DNA from: Pusillimonas minor
GTDB lineage: Bacteria; Pseudomonadota; Gammaproteobacteria; Burkholderiales; Burkholderiaceae_B
DNA: 64,000 nucleotides
NCBI RefSeq assembly: GCF_014237865.1
Contig: NZ_JACJUU010000003.1
Location: 186,001 to 250,000 of the forward strand
Direction of reading: 5' to 3'
Part shown: piece after piece, positions 56,301 to 64,000 of the stretch
Position numbering within the stretch: the stretch's first letter is position 1
How the letters are laid out: each line of letters begins with the position of its first letter
The notes under the pieces: generated by a model
The model's database searches: none
Seen by the model: only the letters and a program-made list of their open reading frames with translations
Told to the model about the DNA's origin: nothing
Made by a program: the position numbers and the translations under genes

Positions 56301-56704
56301 AATAACGAGCCCAGTAAGTCTCGACCTCTGCCCCGGACACGAATCGGCCTCTTCCAATAAGCGAGCCCCTCGTTCGTCAGCGTTGCATGCTGCTGCGGGG
56401 TCAACGAAATCCCCAGTTCGTCTTCGGCCCCAGACCAGGACCAGGAACTGTTGTAGTTCCGGCGATATTGCTCACTGACGAAAAGACAAAAGCAGGCTCC
56501 CAGATGCATGGCATGCAAGGAGTTGTTCCCTTTTTTGAATTCTTGTTTTAGCAGTTCAAGAAGTGATTTATATTCCTCCTCGGATACCTGATAGGTATAG
56601 AGGGGGTTGCCATTTGGGCCTCTGAAGAGCTCGCGACTAAGCAGTAGTTCGCTGAGCCAGGCCTTTAGTGGGTTGGTTAAATTCGGCGATTTTTTTATAA
56701 GCAT
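53399..56704 (-). CDS. druH: DruH-like protein of Druantia type III (STY4851-like)
   Basis: A 1101-residue protein with no catalytic motif I can recognise. The N-terminal 280 residues are helical and basic; residues about 290-850 look beta-rich, with repeated Ig-like or sandwich-like segments (for example FHIELELISSEQPHPKRDFSIWVGPTPILLNLF); the last 250 are helical again. Size, position directly before druE and overall sequence character match the DruH family, which I recall being annotated as STY4851/ECs_5259 family. DruH plus DruE define Druantia type III. TTG 56707 and ATG 56704 are adjacent starts. Its role is unknown; a target-recognition or structural subunit for the helicase is the simplest idea. 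Confidence 0.8.
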   Translation of the reverse strand: MLIKKSPNLTNPLKAWLSELLLSRELFRGPNGNPLYTYQVSEEEYKSLLELLKQEFKKGNNSLHAMHLGACFCLFVSEQYRRNYNSSWSWSGAEDELGISLTPQQHATLTNEGLAYWKRPIRVRGRGRDLLGSLFAEGGLPWPLVKSESHGFGRAIRRGIKHFYRTEGNRKTTADLIADFEDDLPAAFRNLETRRILAGIVDQLMYLVEQYPLKDQQDPASYLDEHAEGWTTAFPIPLDEANARTLLNDWLRDAGQKRQERKEALEKARGFTCEHFLHGTLPHWSIRTDLFLPSEATFAIDPTSLGSTRLELVYYEGQRLLARGGAVYGKFTPDGFKVRFANTQVTVERYALDEPLSLRLMESGCPVHCLFFDGSAVDFREAPLVFESRSERWQLVASSSCSVASGLARLRIPQDFSFTCDSVSPVTLAQDAENGRWLEIRSDLSLTKDDAHYLIELNKASENESKPTLNGVYAPYESSPSIVFLGWPDLELPEDYPYSRDELREFVDGQLLDRQSHDCYGLVHYSLRNRSGTTLLQRRFGVLPKGFNLSMFPSLGQEPARLLPKGAGMLDIRVVSDNLRVERSEHTLQLHYWGESPPTTFILEAGQGLPPVQLRLPYPYQGAHLLDRNGDLSRACELTLAEMIGYRIALTSGLAEGQTFHIELELISSEQPHPKRDFSIWVGPTPILLNLFSYLGDMQNMLGAIDEQDAYIRFSIETKQPLLRLDIRRYEGQLHWERQFTFYIGSTSNALILDNVQAEAMLLSDPKRTPLQLIERTSEGVGTGYFDIPPKMQSQGPWLIYPSKHSSVHFRPSLYVTQDNSQDSELEVCSLHRAAELFHPQHNPHVIEKQIAAMATDFDHSGWQYLADLKQHYHHLPLSSFETWKALSRNQSALSFAVFRLEMDESFCARISDELAVVWETVPLFLWVQAYRLFNDNMRLTGLPDALVDSLVSSRASVLRCIVSGFDNLGDYLSTGYRSSLKSIPPDSVLPIWYQDLRLQHESRWSWPTILGKELSSWVEQQELHHLVKGLSLDEFTDAVTYLPIFMAYVTAGKANLADLPVTPAYLKFAIRQISDFDRHGWFIPAHALMVSYLLASQDEA

Positions 56705-57056
56705 CAAAAAAGCCCTACTAATTTTCAGTAAACCAAAAATAACCCGCTGGCCCCTTGGCCGAAATTAATATACCTCTATACTGATATGAGAGGCCGTGCA
56801 GATTCTAAGCTTTCCGTTTTAAAGTGAGGTTCTCTCACCTTCCCCTTCCCAACCCCTCGCACTTGAGTAGCTTATAAATCAGCATAGAAAAAGCATTGCT
56901 CCCAACCTCACCACCAAAAATCTCCAACAACTTTTTTATTGTTGTTCATCGTATCCCATAAAGAATCAATCACACGATTTGACCTACAAGTTGTGTTGAA
57001 AATTTGCGCTTAGCCATATTCGATACGTTCCATTTCCACTGCTTTCAAAGAGCCCC
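56705..57056. other. AT-rich gap upstream of druH, likely promoter region
   Basis: About 350 bases without a supported gene. It is more AT-rich than its surroundings. On the minus strand, AT-rich sequence with several possible -10 words lies within 100 bases of druH. AACAAC and GTTGTT flank a T-rich loop near 56930-56950 (a weak hairpin that could end mrr transcription). No RNA gene was recognised. Confidence 0.45.
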
Positions 57057-57968
57057 TCAATCTTCCAAAAAGTAGTCAGTATCGATCTGCTTCACTTCAT
57101 AAACCTGTTTGATGCCGCAACCAATATTGTTTTCCACCATCAAACGGGCCAGCTCTATACCATCGACCAAAACCACCTTGATATCCAGCCCCAGCGCCGC
57201 CTCACGGGCACCTGCGGAGAAGTCAGACGTGGTAATGAACACCCCTTTTCGGGCTCTTTGGCGTGTCAATGCGCCAATGAATTTGTCGATCTCAGGGCGA
57301 TGTACCGTATTAGTCCAACGCTTGGCTTGCAGGTAAATCACATCCAGCCCGAGTTTGTCTTCCTTGATAATCCCGTCAATACCATCATCATTGGTCGCCT
57401 GGGTTGCATTGCCTGCTTCCTTACGCGATCCACCATATCCCATGGCGATCATCAGATCGACTACCAGTTGCTCGAAAAAGGTGGGCGTGGCAGCCCGAAC
57501 CTGGATCAGCAACTCATCAGCAAGCGATTGCATCAATTCCTGATACGCATTGGTCAGTTGCTCATCCGGTGTGGCCTCTTCTTGTGATTCTTCTGGCTCC
57601 GCACCGGAACGGCTCTCGGAGGGTTTCGCTGCATGAAAGCTGGCAAATTCAGGATAACGCTTAAGCCACGCTACAGTGATACGTTCCGGGCCTGTTTGCA
57701 ATGCTTCCAATCCCCGTTCGGTAATTTGAACCATCCCTCGGGCTGGAATATGAAGCAAGCCTGCCTTATTCAGATAGGTTCGCGCCCAACCGACACGGTT
57801 ATTGATCACCGTTTGCTTGCCGGAGGGCAGTCGCTCATGGCGCTCGGCGTCGCTCAGTTGAAAGAAGCTGCTCACGTTCTCTCGCAGGCTGCCCAGCGAT
57901 AGCGTTTCGCCATTCGAAACGGCGAGAAGCACGGGCCGCATTACGCTTTGAAAATCTGGGATTGCCAT
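57057..57968 (-). CDS. mrr: Mrr-like type IV restriction endonuclease
   Basis: A 303-residue enzyme that cuts foreign methylated DNA. The N-terminal winged-helix Mrr_N domain (MAIPDFQSVMRPVLLAVSNGE... NRVGWARTYLNKAGLL) is followed by the Mrr catalytic domain (FFEQLVVDLMIAMGYGG, then DDGIDGIIKEDKLGLDVIYLQAKRW), which gives the D-(Q/E)xK nuclease site with Q-A-K as in E. coli Mrr. The open frame reaches 58151, but that extension overlaps the repeat protein in another frame; MAIPDF at 57968 is the family start, 22 bases after the repeat gene. The ribosome site is weak, so translation may depend on coupling. Confidence 0.92.
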   Translation of the reverse strand: MAIPDFQSVMRPVLLAVSNGETLSLGSLRENVSSFFQLSDAERHERLPSGKQTVINNRVGWARTYLNKAGLLHIPARGMVQITERGLEALQTGPERITVAWLKRYPEFASFHAAKPSESRSGAEPEESQEEATPDEQLTNAYQELMQSLADELLIQVRAATPTFFEQLVVDLMIAMGYGGSRKEAGNATQATNDDGIDGIIKEDKLGLDVIYLQAKRWTNTVHRPEIDKFIGALTRQRARKGVFITTSDFSAGAREAALGLDIKVVLVDGIELARLMVENNIGCGIKQVYEVKQIDTDYFLED

Positions 57969-57990
57969 AACTTTTGTAGTTACCTTGTCA

Positions 57991-58299
57991 TTAACGGCAT
58001 GTGGTATTCCCAAAGGAATCCTTGCTGCAGCGGGTTGTATTTCCCTTACCATCCCGGTAGGTGGTGTTCCCGAAGGAATGAGTTGTTCCGCGTATTGTGT
58101 TTCCCGAGTTGTCTCTCCAGGTTTCGTTGCCGAAGGAGTCACGGCTGCCACGAAAGGTGTTACCTGAACCGTCCCGGCAGGTGGTGTTTCCGAATGAGTC
58201 GGTAGAACATCGGGTTTGGGCAGTCACCTCGACAGGAAACAAGGCAATACCAAAGGTCATCACCCCTACGAAAACAATTACAGCAGACTGGACTTTCAT
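57991..58299 (-). CDS. Secreted 20-residue-repeat protein upstream of mrr
   Basis: A 102-residue protein. It has an N-terminal signal peptide (AVIVFVGVMTFGIALFPVEVTAQ) and then about three and a half tandem units of 20 residues, each beginning with a DSFGNTTCRDG-like word and ending near GNTxRxS. Some units keep Cys (positions 8 and 18 of the unit), others have Trp or Tyr. GGGGAG lies seven bases before the ATG, so the gene is real. It sits between res and mrr, on the same strand. No function is known to me; the repeats suggest a short beta structure on or outside the cell surface. Confidence 0.8.
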   Translation of the reverse strand: MKVQSAVIVFVGVMTFGIALFPVEVTAQTRCSTDSFGNTTCRDGSGNTFRGSRDSFGNETWRDNSGNTIRGTTHSFGNTTYRDGKGNTTRCSKDSFGNTTCR

Positions 58300-58379
58300 G
58301 TATATCTCCCCTACTCCACCATCGCCTTCAAAAGTTCATCCCGTGGGCACGCCCGAACTGGGCAGGTACCCATATGCAG

Positions 58380-61300
58380 TCATTTCACCACTTCCATCAA
58401 CTTCCCGAAGCTGTCCACCACGTCGTACCTGACGTTCTCCGGCGCGAAGCGCCGGTTCATCTCTTCAAAAAACTTGCGGGCACATTTGATCTTGGTCTTT
58501 TCGATCTCTCGCAGATCCATTGACGACATTGACCCTTTGGTTTCCGCCACGAAATAGACGTGTTTCACCGAGCCCTCCTTGAAGGAGATGGCCCAGTCGG
58601 GGTTGTAGTCGCCAACCGGTGTCGGAATCAGGAAACCACGTGGCAATTTGGCATACACCACGACTTCGGCGCTCGCTTCCAATGCCTCAGCAAAATCACG
58701 CTCGGGCCTCGACCCGGAATCCGGCAGCACGAAGTCGTAGATATGGTGCTTGGGCGTGCTTACTGCATTGCTGAAGTCTTGTTTGGTTTGCCCGGCGGTA
58801 AAGATGTCGAGGTCGAATTTGTCTTCGACCGGATCGTAGGCCAAATGCTCGACGATGACAGTCGCTTTCTGCTCGTTGATCAGGCGCACGGCTTCGGCAA
58901 TAAAGCTTTCCGGGTTCGTCTTGTACTGCGAGAACACGGCGGCGTTGAGCCCCTTCAGAATCTCGACGACGGTGCGCCGCGTCAGTTGAGTGCCTTCGCT
59001 CAGCTTTCCCACGAGGTCGTACTTGACCGCTGAATGGATAGAGGCACGGTTGGTTTCTGTCACTGCGTCCTTCAATTCGAACGTACTGCCGGTCTTGATC
59101 CCATCGTACGTTAACGCGGCGGCCTGTTCACCGCGCTGAATCGTGTACTGCAACGGTGTCACCCGCAGTCCGGTATGCTTATCGTTGAGGGTGTTGACCG
59201 CCTTTTGCACCAGTTCGTCAGAATCGAAGTGGACGCTGTACACCGCTTTGCGATTGATCCGACTCCAGAGTTCCTTGAATTCCCTCTTTTCGAAATTCGC
59301 GTTAAGCGGGTTCTTCTTGGGTTTGCGGTCGTCGCCGATATCCGGCAACTGGCTTTCGCTGAAAACACTGTCGATCAGCTCGAATACCTGCTCGGCGTGC
59401 TGTGCCAGCTCCGGAGGAAGTGCTGCGAGCGTGCCGTCCTTCTTGGCCGCGTGATAGGCGCCACTGATGCGATCAGCCACGTCGGTGTAATCGTGCTTCA
59501 CCAGGTACCTGTAGATCTGCTTAGCAAGCGTGGCTGTAACTTCGATATCGCCGGTCGCCGTTTTCAGTACCTTGCCAGTGAAGTAGGCTTCGTCCGCCAC
59601 GCGCGGACGTGCCGACAGCGACTCGCTGATGTCCTTCTGCAGCGCTGCAACGAAGTCCTTATAGCTTTCGCTGGCCACCACGGTCAGCATGTTCACATCA
59701 TGCACTGTAGCCGGGTGATCCATACGGTCCCCATTTTGATTTACAGAGAGCCGCAAGCCGCGCCCCACTTCCTGGCGGCGCGAGATGGTGTTATCGCTGT
59801 GCTTGAGTGTGCAAATGACAAACACGTTCGGGTTGTCCCAACCTTCGCGCAGGGCAGAATGCGAGAAGATGAAGCGCACGGGTTCCTCAAACTTGAGGAG
59901 CTGTTCCTTCTTTCGCAGAATCAAGTCGTAGGCATCAACATCGTCCGACAAGCCAGCGTTCTCGCCACGCGCGGCAACCTTTGGGTCGACCAGCCGCTTG
60001 CTTTTCTTGTCAATGGAAAAATAGCCGCTGTGGGTTTTGTCGGCAGGGATGCCTTTGAGGTACTTGATATACGGCGTCTCATCCAGATCCAGCACCTCGT
60101 TGAGGTACAGCAGGTATTCTTCCTCGAAAACACGGGCGTATTCGCCTTTTTCGTCCGGCGAGGCGTAGTCACGGTACTTGGCCACCTCATCGATGAAAAA
60201 GAGTGTGAGCACCTTCACGCCTAGCTGGAATAGCGCCTGTTCCTTGTCGAAGTGTGCTTTGATGGCCTCGCGGATCTGGATGCGGCGTAACGCTGCTTCG
60301 GTCACATCACCCGTCGCATCGCCTACGGTGAGCTCGACTCCGTTAGTAAAGCTCAGGGTGTCAGAGTTGGCGTTGATGTCGGCCACGACAAACCCTTCGC
60401 GGTACTGATCGAGCCCATTAGACAGATCGAACAGGTTGTCACCCTTGCCCAATTTGCGCACCACGCGCTTGATGTTTCCACCCGCCAGCTTCTGTTCAAA
60501 CTCGACACGCGCCTCGGGTGGCTTCTTGCTCGAAATCTCGATGGACTGCAGATAGAGATAACCCGCCGTGCCCGCCAAACCCTTCACGGCGATGCCGCGA
60601 ACCGCGATCTTTTTCACCAGCTTCTGGTTGTAGGCGTCCAGCGCGTCTAGGCGGTGAATCTTGTTGTGCGTCGTCTTGTGGGTGGCCGAATAGCGCAACA
60701 CCATCAACGCCTTGAAGGCCTCCAAGGACTTGAGTGTGGCCGCGCCTTCCATTTTCTGAGGCTCATCCAGTATCAGGATCGGACGGTTGGCGCTGATCAC
60801 GTCGATGGGTCGACGGGACTGGAAGTCGTCCAGTTCCTCGTAGATGCGGCGATTGTCTTTGCCGGTGGCATTGAAGGCCTGCACGTTGATCACCATCACA
60901 TTGATGCCAGCGTCAGAGGAGAAGCTCTCCAGGTGGTGCAGTTGCTTGGAGTTGTAGATGAAGAAGCGCGCCTTCTTGCGGTAGGTTTCCAGGAAGTGCT
61001 CGGCCGTGATCTCCAGCGACTTGGCCACGCCCTCGCGGATGGCGATGCTGGGCACGACGATGATGAACTTGCTCCAGCCATACAGCTTGTTCAGCTCGAA
61101 GATGGTCTTGATGTAGCAGTAGGTCTTGCCCGTGCCGGTTTCCATCTCGATGTCGAGATTGACCTTGGCCACCTTGGTCTTGACCAGCGCATCCGACAGC
61201 GGCAGGTTCTGCGCTCGTTGCACGGCGTGGATGTTGTCCACCAGTGCTGTTTCCGACAGGATGAGGTCGGCGTTGCGGAAAGCCGCCTCCTGCTCTGCCG

Positions 61301-61481
61301 CTGCATCCCGCGCGGCCTCCAGCGCCAGCACCTCTTGTGGGCTGGCCGGTGCCGCCTTGCGGGTGCCGGAGTCCAGGCGATAACGAATACCGCCGTGATG
61401 CGGCACTTGCCCCTTGAAGCAATCCACCACCGCCTGCACGGCGGCGGTCTGGTAGGCCTGGGTCTTGAATTTCAGCTTCAT
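58380..61481 (-). CDS. res: Type III restriction enzyme Res subunit
   Basis: A 1033-residue helicase-nuclease. Walker A is [14 protein letters not shown] (about residue 115), motif [13 protein letters not shown] (about 240), and later helicase motifs are [17 protein letters not shown] and [10 protein letters not shown]. The C-terminal nuclease site is NPDWAISF and FVAETKGSM (about 960-980), the PD-ExK set of Res proteins. It needs Mod for DNA recognition and cuts 25-27 bp from the site after translocation between two head-to-head sites. Its ATG overlaps the stop of the YhcG-type nuclease gene by four bases. Confidence 0.94.
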   Translation of the reverse strand: MKLKFKTQAYQTAAVQAVVDCFKGQVPHHGGIRYRLDSGTRKAAPASPQEVLALEAARDAAAEQEAAFRNADLILSETALVDNIHAVQRAQNLPLSDALVKTKVAKVNLDIEMETGTGKTYCYIKTIFELNKLYGWSKFIIVVPSIAIREGVAKSLEITAEHFLETYRKKARFFIYNSKQLHHLESFSSDAGINVMVINVQAFNATGKDNRRIYEELDDFQSRRPIDVISANRPILILDEPQKMEGAATLKSLEAFKALMVLRYSATHKTTHNKIHRLDALDAYNQKLVKKIAVRGIAVKGLAGTAGYLYLQSIEISSKKPPEARVEFEQKLAGGNIKRVVRKLGKGDNLFDLSNGLDQYREGFVVADINANSDTLSFTNGVELTVGDATGDVTEAALRRIQIREAIKAHFDKEQALFQLGVKVLTLFFIDEVAKYRDYASPDEKGEYARVFEEEYLLYLNEVLDLDETPYIKYLKGIPADKTHSGYFSIDKKSKRLVDPKVAARGENAGLSDDVDAYDLILRKKEQLLKFEEPVRFIFSHSALREGWDNPNVFVICTLKHSDNTISRRQEVGRGLRLSVNQNGDRMDHPATVHDVNMLTVVASESYKDFVAALQKDISESLSARPRVADEAYFTGKVLKTATGDIEVTATLAKQIYRYLVKHDYTDVADRISGAYHAAKKDGTLAALPPELAQHAEQVFELIDSVFSESQLPDIGDDRKPKKNPLNANFEKREFKELWSRINRKAVYSVHFDSDELVQKAVNTLNDKHTGLRVTPLQYTIQRGEQAAALTYDGIKTGSTFELKDAVTETNRASIHSAVKYDLVGKLSEGTQLTRRTVVEILKGLNAAVFSQYKTNPESFIAEAVRLINEQKATVIVEHLAYDPVEDKFDLDIFTAGQTKQDFSNAVSTPKHHIYDFVLPDSGSRPERDFAEALEASAEVVVYAKLPRGFLIPTPVGDYNPDWAISFKEGSVKHVYFVAETKGSMSSMDLREIEKTKIKCARKFFEEMNRRFAPENVRYDVVDSFGKLMEVVK

Positions 61482-62533
61482 GCCTGCACCTCCCCGGGCG
61501 CATCATCCGCATCCCGCAGCTCACTCTCGATATCCTCGATGCGAGGTAAGTCGGTTTGCAGTTCCTCGGGCAAGGCCTGCACCAGTTGATACTCCGCGAC
61601 GCCGATCGGCTTGTGCATGTCGCGCAAGGCGTACTCGGCTACCACCTTGTCGCGGTTTTTGCACAGCAACAGGCCCAGGCTGGGGTTGTCGGTGGCGTGC
61701 CTGAGCTGGCTGTCCACCGCACTGAGGTAGAAATTGAGCTTGCCCGCGTATTCGGGCTGAAACTCCCCGGCCTTCAGTTCCACCACCACATAGCAGCGTA
61801 ACTTCAGGTGGTAGAACAACAGGTCGATGTAGAAATCCTTGTCGCCCACTTCCACATGCACCTGCCGTCCGACGAAGGCAAAGCCCGCACCCAGCTCCAT
61901 CAAGAACTGGGTAACGTGCTTGACCAGTGCGGCCTCGATGGCACGTTCCTGCGCCTCCTTGCCCAGGCCGAGAAAGTCGAGGCGGTACGGGTCTTTCAGG
62001 GACTCGCGGGCCAGATCCGACTGCGGCTGGGGCAGGCGCTGGCTGAAGTTGGTGATGGCCGCGCCTGTACGCTGGCGCAAGCCGGATTCGATCTGCATCA
62101 CCAGCACGTTGCGCGACCAGCCGTTCTCCAGCGCCTGCGCGGCGTACCATTGCCGTTCCTCGGCGGTCTGGAGCTTGTCCAACAGGGCCAACTGGTGGTA
62201 CCAGGGCAATTGTGCAAGCGCCGCTTGCACAAATTCGCCATCGGGCCAAGCCTCGGCAAAGGCCCGCATGTACTTGAGGTTGCGCGGGGAAAAGCCTTTC
62301 ATGTCCGGGAAGGCGTTGCGCAGATCGCGGGCCAGCCTGTCAACCACCTTGCTGCCCCACCCCTGGCTGGCCTGGCGTGCCAGAATGTCCTGACCGATCT
62401 GCCAGTACAACAGCACCAGCTCGCGATTGACCGCAAGCGAGGCACGTTGCTGCGCGGCATGGATGCGCTGCTTGAGTTCAGTCAGCCAATCGGCATAGCC
62501 GGTGGGGCTGGCAGTCAATTCTTCTTTGCTCAT
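61478..62533 (-). CDS. YhcG/DUF1016-family PDDEXK nuclease between mod and res
   Basis: A 351-residue protein with two parts: a DUF1016_N helical domain (residues 10-160: [27 protein letters not shown]...[34 protein letters not shown]) and a C-terminal nuclease-like domain (about 180-330) with [25 protein letters not shown], the D-ExK site. Family members are common in defence islands and beside restriction systems, but their substrate is unknown. It starts nine bases after mod and overlaps res by four bases, so it is translated as part of the type III operon. A recycling or second cutting nuclease is possible. Confidence 0.9.
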   Translation of the reverse strand: MSKEELTASPTGYADWLTELKQRIHAAQQRASLAVNRELVLLYWQIGQDILARQASQGWGSKVVDRLARDLRNAFPDMKGFSPRNLKYMRAFAEAWPDGEFVQAALAQLPWYHQLALLDKLQTAEERQWYAAQALENGWSRNVLVMQIESGLRQRTGAAITNFSQRLPQPQSDLARESLKDPYRLDFLGLGKEAQERAIEAALVKHVTQFLMELGAGFAFVGRQVHVEVGDKDFYIDLLFYHLKLRCYVVVELKAGEFQPEYAGKLNFYLSAVDSQLRHATDNPSLGLLLCKNRDKVVAEYALRDMHKPIGVAEYQLVQALPEELQTDLPRIEDIESELRDADDAPGEVQA

Positions 62534-62542
62534 GTGCCCCCC

Positions 62543-64000
62543 TCAAATGCTCTTCACTTCGGTGGATGGCGACAACAGCTTGAAGATCTGCTCCACGTTG
62601 ATCTTGACGGCGCTGTCCTTGAACCCGGCATCGCGGAACACCACACGCAGCGGCTTGTGCGTGGCCAGCTCCTTGACAAAGGCTTCGTCCACACCGCCAT
62701 GCGCGTCAAAGCAGGCGGCCAGCGCGTTGCCATCGACAAAGAACACGTACTTGTCCTGGATGACCTTCTTCTCAATGGGTAGGGCGAGGTCAACACCCCA
62801 GTCCAGCATCACCTGGAACAGCAGGTCTTCCGCCGTGCGGTCAGGCTTGATGTTTTCCACAAACAGATCGAGGCTGGCCTTGTCGAGGGCATCAGGGGCG
62901 TAGTAGACATCGGCCATGTTGGATGTGTCGATTTTGAAACTCCGAAATCCGACGTCCACTTTTTCATCTGACATTCTGAATTGCTCACCAACGCGTCGTA
63001 TTCTCTCTCTGGCAATATCTGCAATGGTTGAAAATCCTGCATTTGCGGCAGCACTTTCTGGTGGGCACACTTCTGGCAACTGCACAAGGATGAATCTCGT
63101 ATTCGTACCATAGGCCGCATTTCTGGCCAAGATTGCATGCGCAGTTGTTCCAGAACCAGAAAAAAAGTCGAGAACAATCTCATCATCATCTGAAAGGCAC
63201 TGAGATGCTAAGGATTGGATGAGTTGTATAGATTTTGGGTGCGGGAAAATTTTCGCATCGAATATGCCCTGAAGCTCTCGGGTGGCCTGAGTGTTGGTGG
63301 GCGCGACCAATGAGTTTGAAACCTTGTCATCCGTTCTAGCAACCATCCAGGTCGATACAGGGACTGTGTCAAATTTTGCCTCGTTCTTGAAGCGCTTTAG
63401 CATGGGACGCCCTGATGCATCAGCGGGAAATATTACTCTGCCTTCCGAGATTTTTTCTGCCATAGTCTTCCGGCTGTAGGGCCAATAGCGGCCTTGAGGC
63501 GGTAAGAATTCATTCCCCGTGACGGGATCTTTTATGGGGTAATAAACATCTCCACCTGCTTTTCCGGCGCTCAGATTGTCAGCTTTCCAAGGGCCGCGCG
63601 GATCATTGTCAGGGTTACTATAGCCCGCATAGGTTCGTCCTATACCTGCAAGTCTTCCCTTGTTTTTGCCGTAGCAAAGCACATATTCATGATCCACGCT
63701 TACGTTGTCTACTGAATCCATCGCACCACTGCGACGCTTCCACACAAAGCTGCAGTAGAAATTCTGAGCACCAAAAATCTCATCGCAGAGCAGCTTAAGG
63801 TTAGCTGCCTCGGAGTCATCGATGGAGATGAAGATAACTCCATCATCACGCAGCAAATGCCGAGCTAATCGAAGACGCGGCAGCATCATGGTCAGCCAGT
63901 CCGAATGGAACCGTCCATTGGCTGAAGTATTTGCACTGAGCCTGTTACCTTCATCATCTTTCTGATTGGATGAACGCAGATACTCTTCAGTTTCTTGGGC
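62543..64000 (-). CDS. mod: Type III DNA methyltransferase Mod subunit, 5' end outside the window
   Basis: At least 485 residues, open to the right edge. The sequence at the edge (NGRFHSDWLTMMLPRLRLARHLLRDDGVIFISIDDSE) is the typical Mod region just after the DPPY catalytic motif, so the start and DPPY are off the window. Motif I appears downstream as VLDFFSGSGTTAHAIL, the beta-class order. The middle should hold the target-recognition domain (about 200 residues between). The C-terminal 200 residues contact Res in studied systems. It makes N6-methyladenine (inference from the family) and gives sequence specificity to Mod-Res. Confidence 0.92.
   Translation of the reverse strand, partial: AQETEEYLRSSNQKDDEGNRLSANTSANGRFHSDWLTMMLPRLRLARHLLRDDGVIFISIDDSEAANLKLLCDEIFGAQNFYCSFVWKRRSGAMDSVDNVSVDHEYVLCYGKNKGRLAGIGRTYAGYSNPDNDPRGPWKADNLSAGKAGGDVYYPIKDPVTGNEFLPPQGRYWPYSRKTMAEKISEGRVIFPADASGRPMLKRFKNEAKFDTVPVSTWMVARTDDKVSNSLVAPTNTQATRELQGIFDAKIFPHPKSIQLIQSLASQCLSDDDEIVLDFFSGSGTTAHAILARNAAYGTNTRFILVQLPEVCPPESAAANAGFSTIADIARERIRRVGEQFRMSDEKVDVGFRSFKIDTSNMADVYYAPDALDKASLDLFVENIKPDRTAEDLLFQVMLDWGVDLALPIEKKVIQDKYVFFVDGNALAACFDAHGGVDEAFVKELATHKPLRVVFRDAGFKDSAVKINVEQIFKLLSPSTEVKSI

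Larger units (their letters stand above)
41544..64000. mobile_element. Integrated defence island, left end after yicC
   Basis: Downstream of yicC the content changes from conserved chromosomal genes to an integrase followed only by DNA-targeting and accessory genes, eight in a row on the minus strand: RecD-like helicase-nuclease, druE, druH, mrr, repeat protein, res, YhcG-type nuclease and mod. Gaps are more AT-rich than elsewhere. No tRNA is seen at the left junction. The right end, any attachment repeat and the rest of mod are outside the window, so the element type (genomic island or integrative element) is undecided. Confidence 0.75.

Noticed and set aside
47135-56704. DISARM or BREX as the identity of the large helicase locus
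   Set aside because: No separate DUF1998 DrmB, phospholipase-D DrmC, PglX or BrxL-type genes are present; the two-gene order and sizes fit Druantia type III.
57991-58240. Regular 60-bp tandem repeats considered as a CRISPR-like array
   Set aside because: The units are adjacent with no unique spacers and encode an in-frame protein repeat with a signal peptide.
59175-60224. 349-codon plus-strand frame opposite res
   Set aside because: Shadow of the type III Res gene; no ribosome site or motif.
61808-62782. 324-codon plus-strand frame across the YhcG-type nuclease and mod
   Set aside because: It crosses the boundary of two well-supported genes on the other strand.

Overview
The window looks like a chromosomal segment of a GC-rich betaproteobacterium, most likely Alcaligenaceae/Burkholderiales. 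The basis is gene content and order (glnA-ntrB-ntrC, smpB-ratA-rnfH, rph-rdgB-hemW, tmk-holB-tatD) and protein style. This is inference; no 16S gene is present.

Positions 1-41543 are ordinary chromosome with stress and metal modules. They start with an Fnr-type regulator whose 5' end looks damaged, a GAF/PAS/GGDEF diguanylate cyclase, and a PAS/EAL remnant. An arsenic cluster follows: arsR and divergent acr3, then arsC-arsH divergent from an arsR-arsC fusion gene, each divergent pair sharing a perfect palindrome that overlaps a promoter. Next come an MCE lipid-transport operon (permease with fused STAS, ATPase, MCE protein, lipoprotein), a LuxR-type regulator that probably starts at ATT, phosphoketolase and an MFS exporter. 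A copper/redox block holds copA, a bd-type oxidase with a 48-codon DUF2474 partner, glutathionyl-hydroquinone reductase, cueR, copZ, glutathione peroxidase and a GST. copA and copZ both have CueR-type promoters with 19-bp spacers. Housekeeping genes then run to yicC, with a clear sigma-54/NtrC control region in front of glnA.

From 41544 to the right edge is an integrated defence island. It begins directly after yicC with a P4-type tyrosine integrase that has a good ribosome site but an in-frame TAA at codon 12. All later genes lie on the minus strand. In transcription order they are a type III methyltransferase (mod, cut by the window edge), a YhcG/DUF1016-family nuclease, a type III restriction subunit (res), a secreted 20-residue-repeat protein, an Mrr-like endonuclease, druH, druE (together a Druantia type III system) and a 1281-residue RecD-like helicase with an N-terminal cysteine cluster and a C-terminal PD-(D/E)xK-like domain.

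The most novel parts are three: the RecD-nuclease as a possible third Druantia component, the nuclease inserted between mod and res, and the secreted repeat protein placed just upstream of mrr. Family assignments come from motifs and recalled family architecture; no database search was run. The island's right end lies outside the window.
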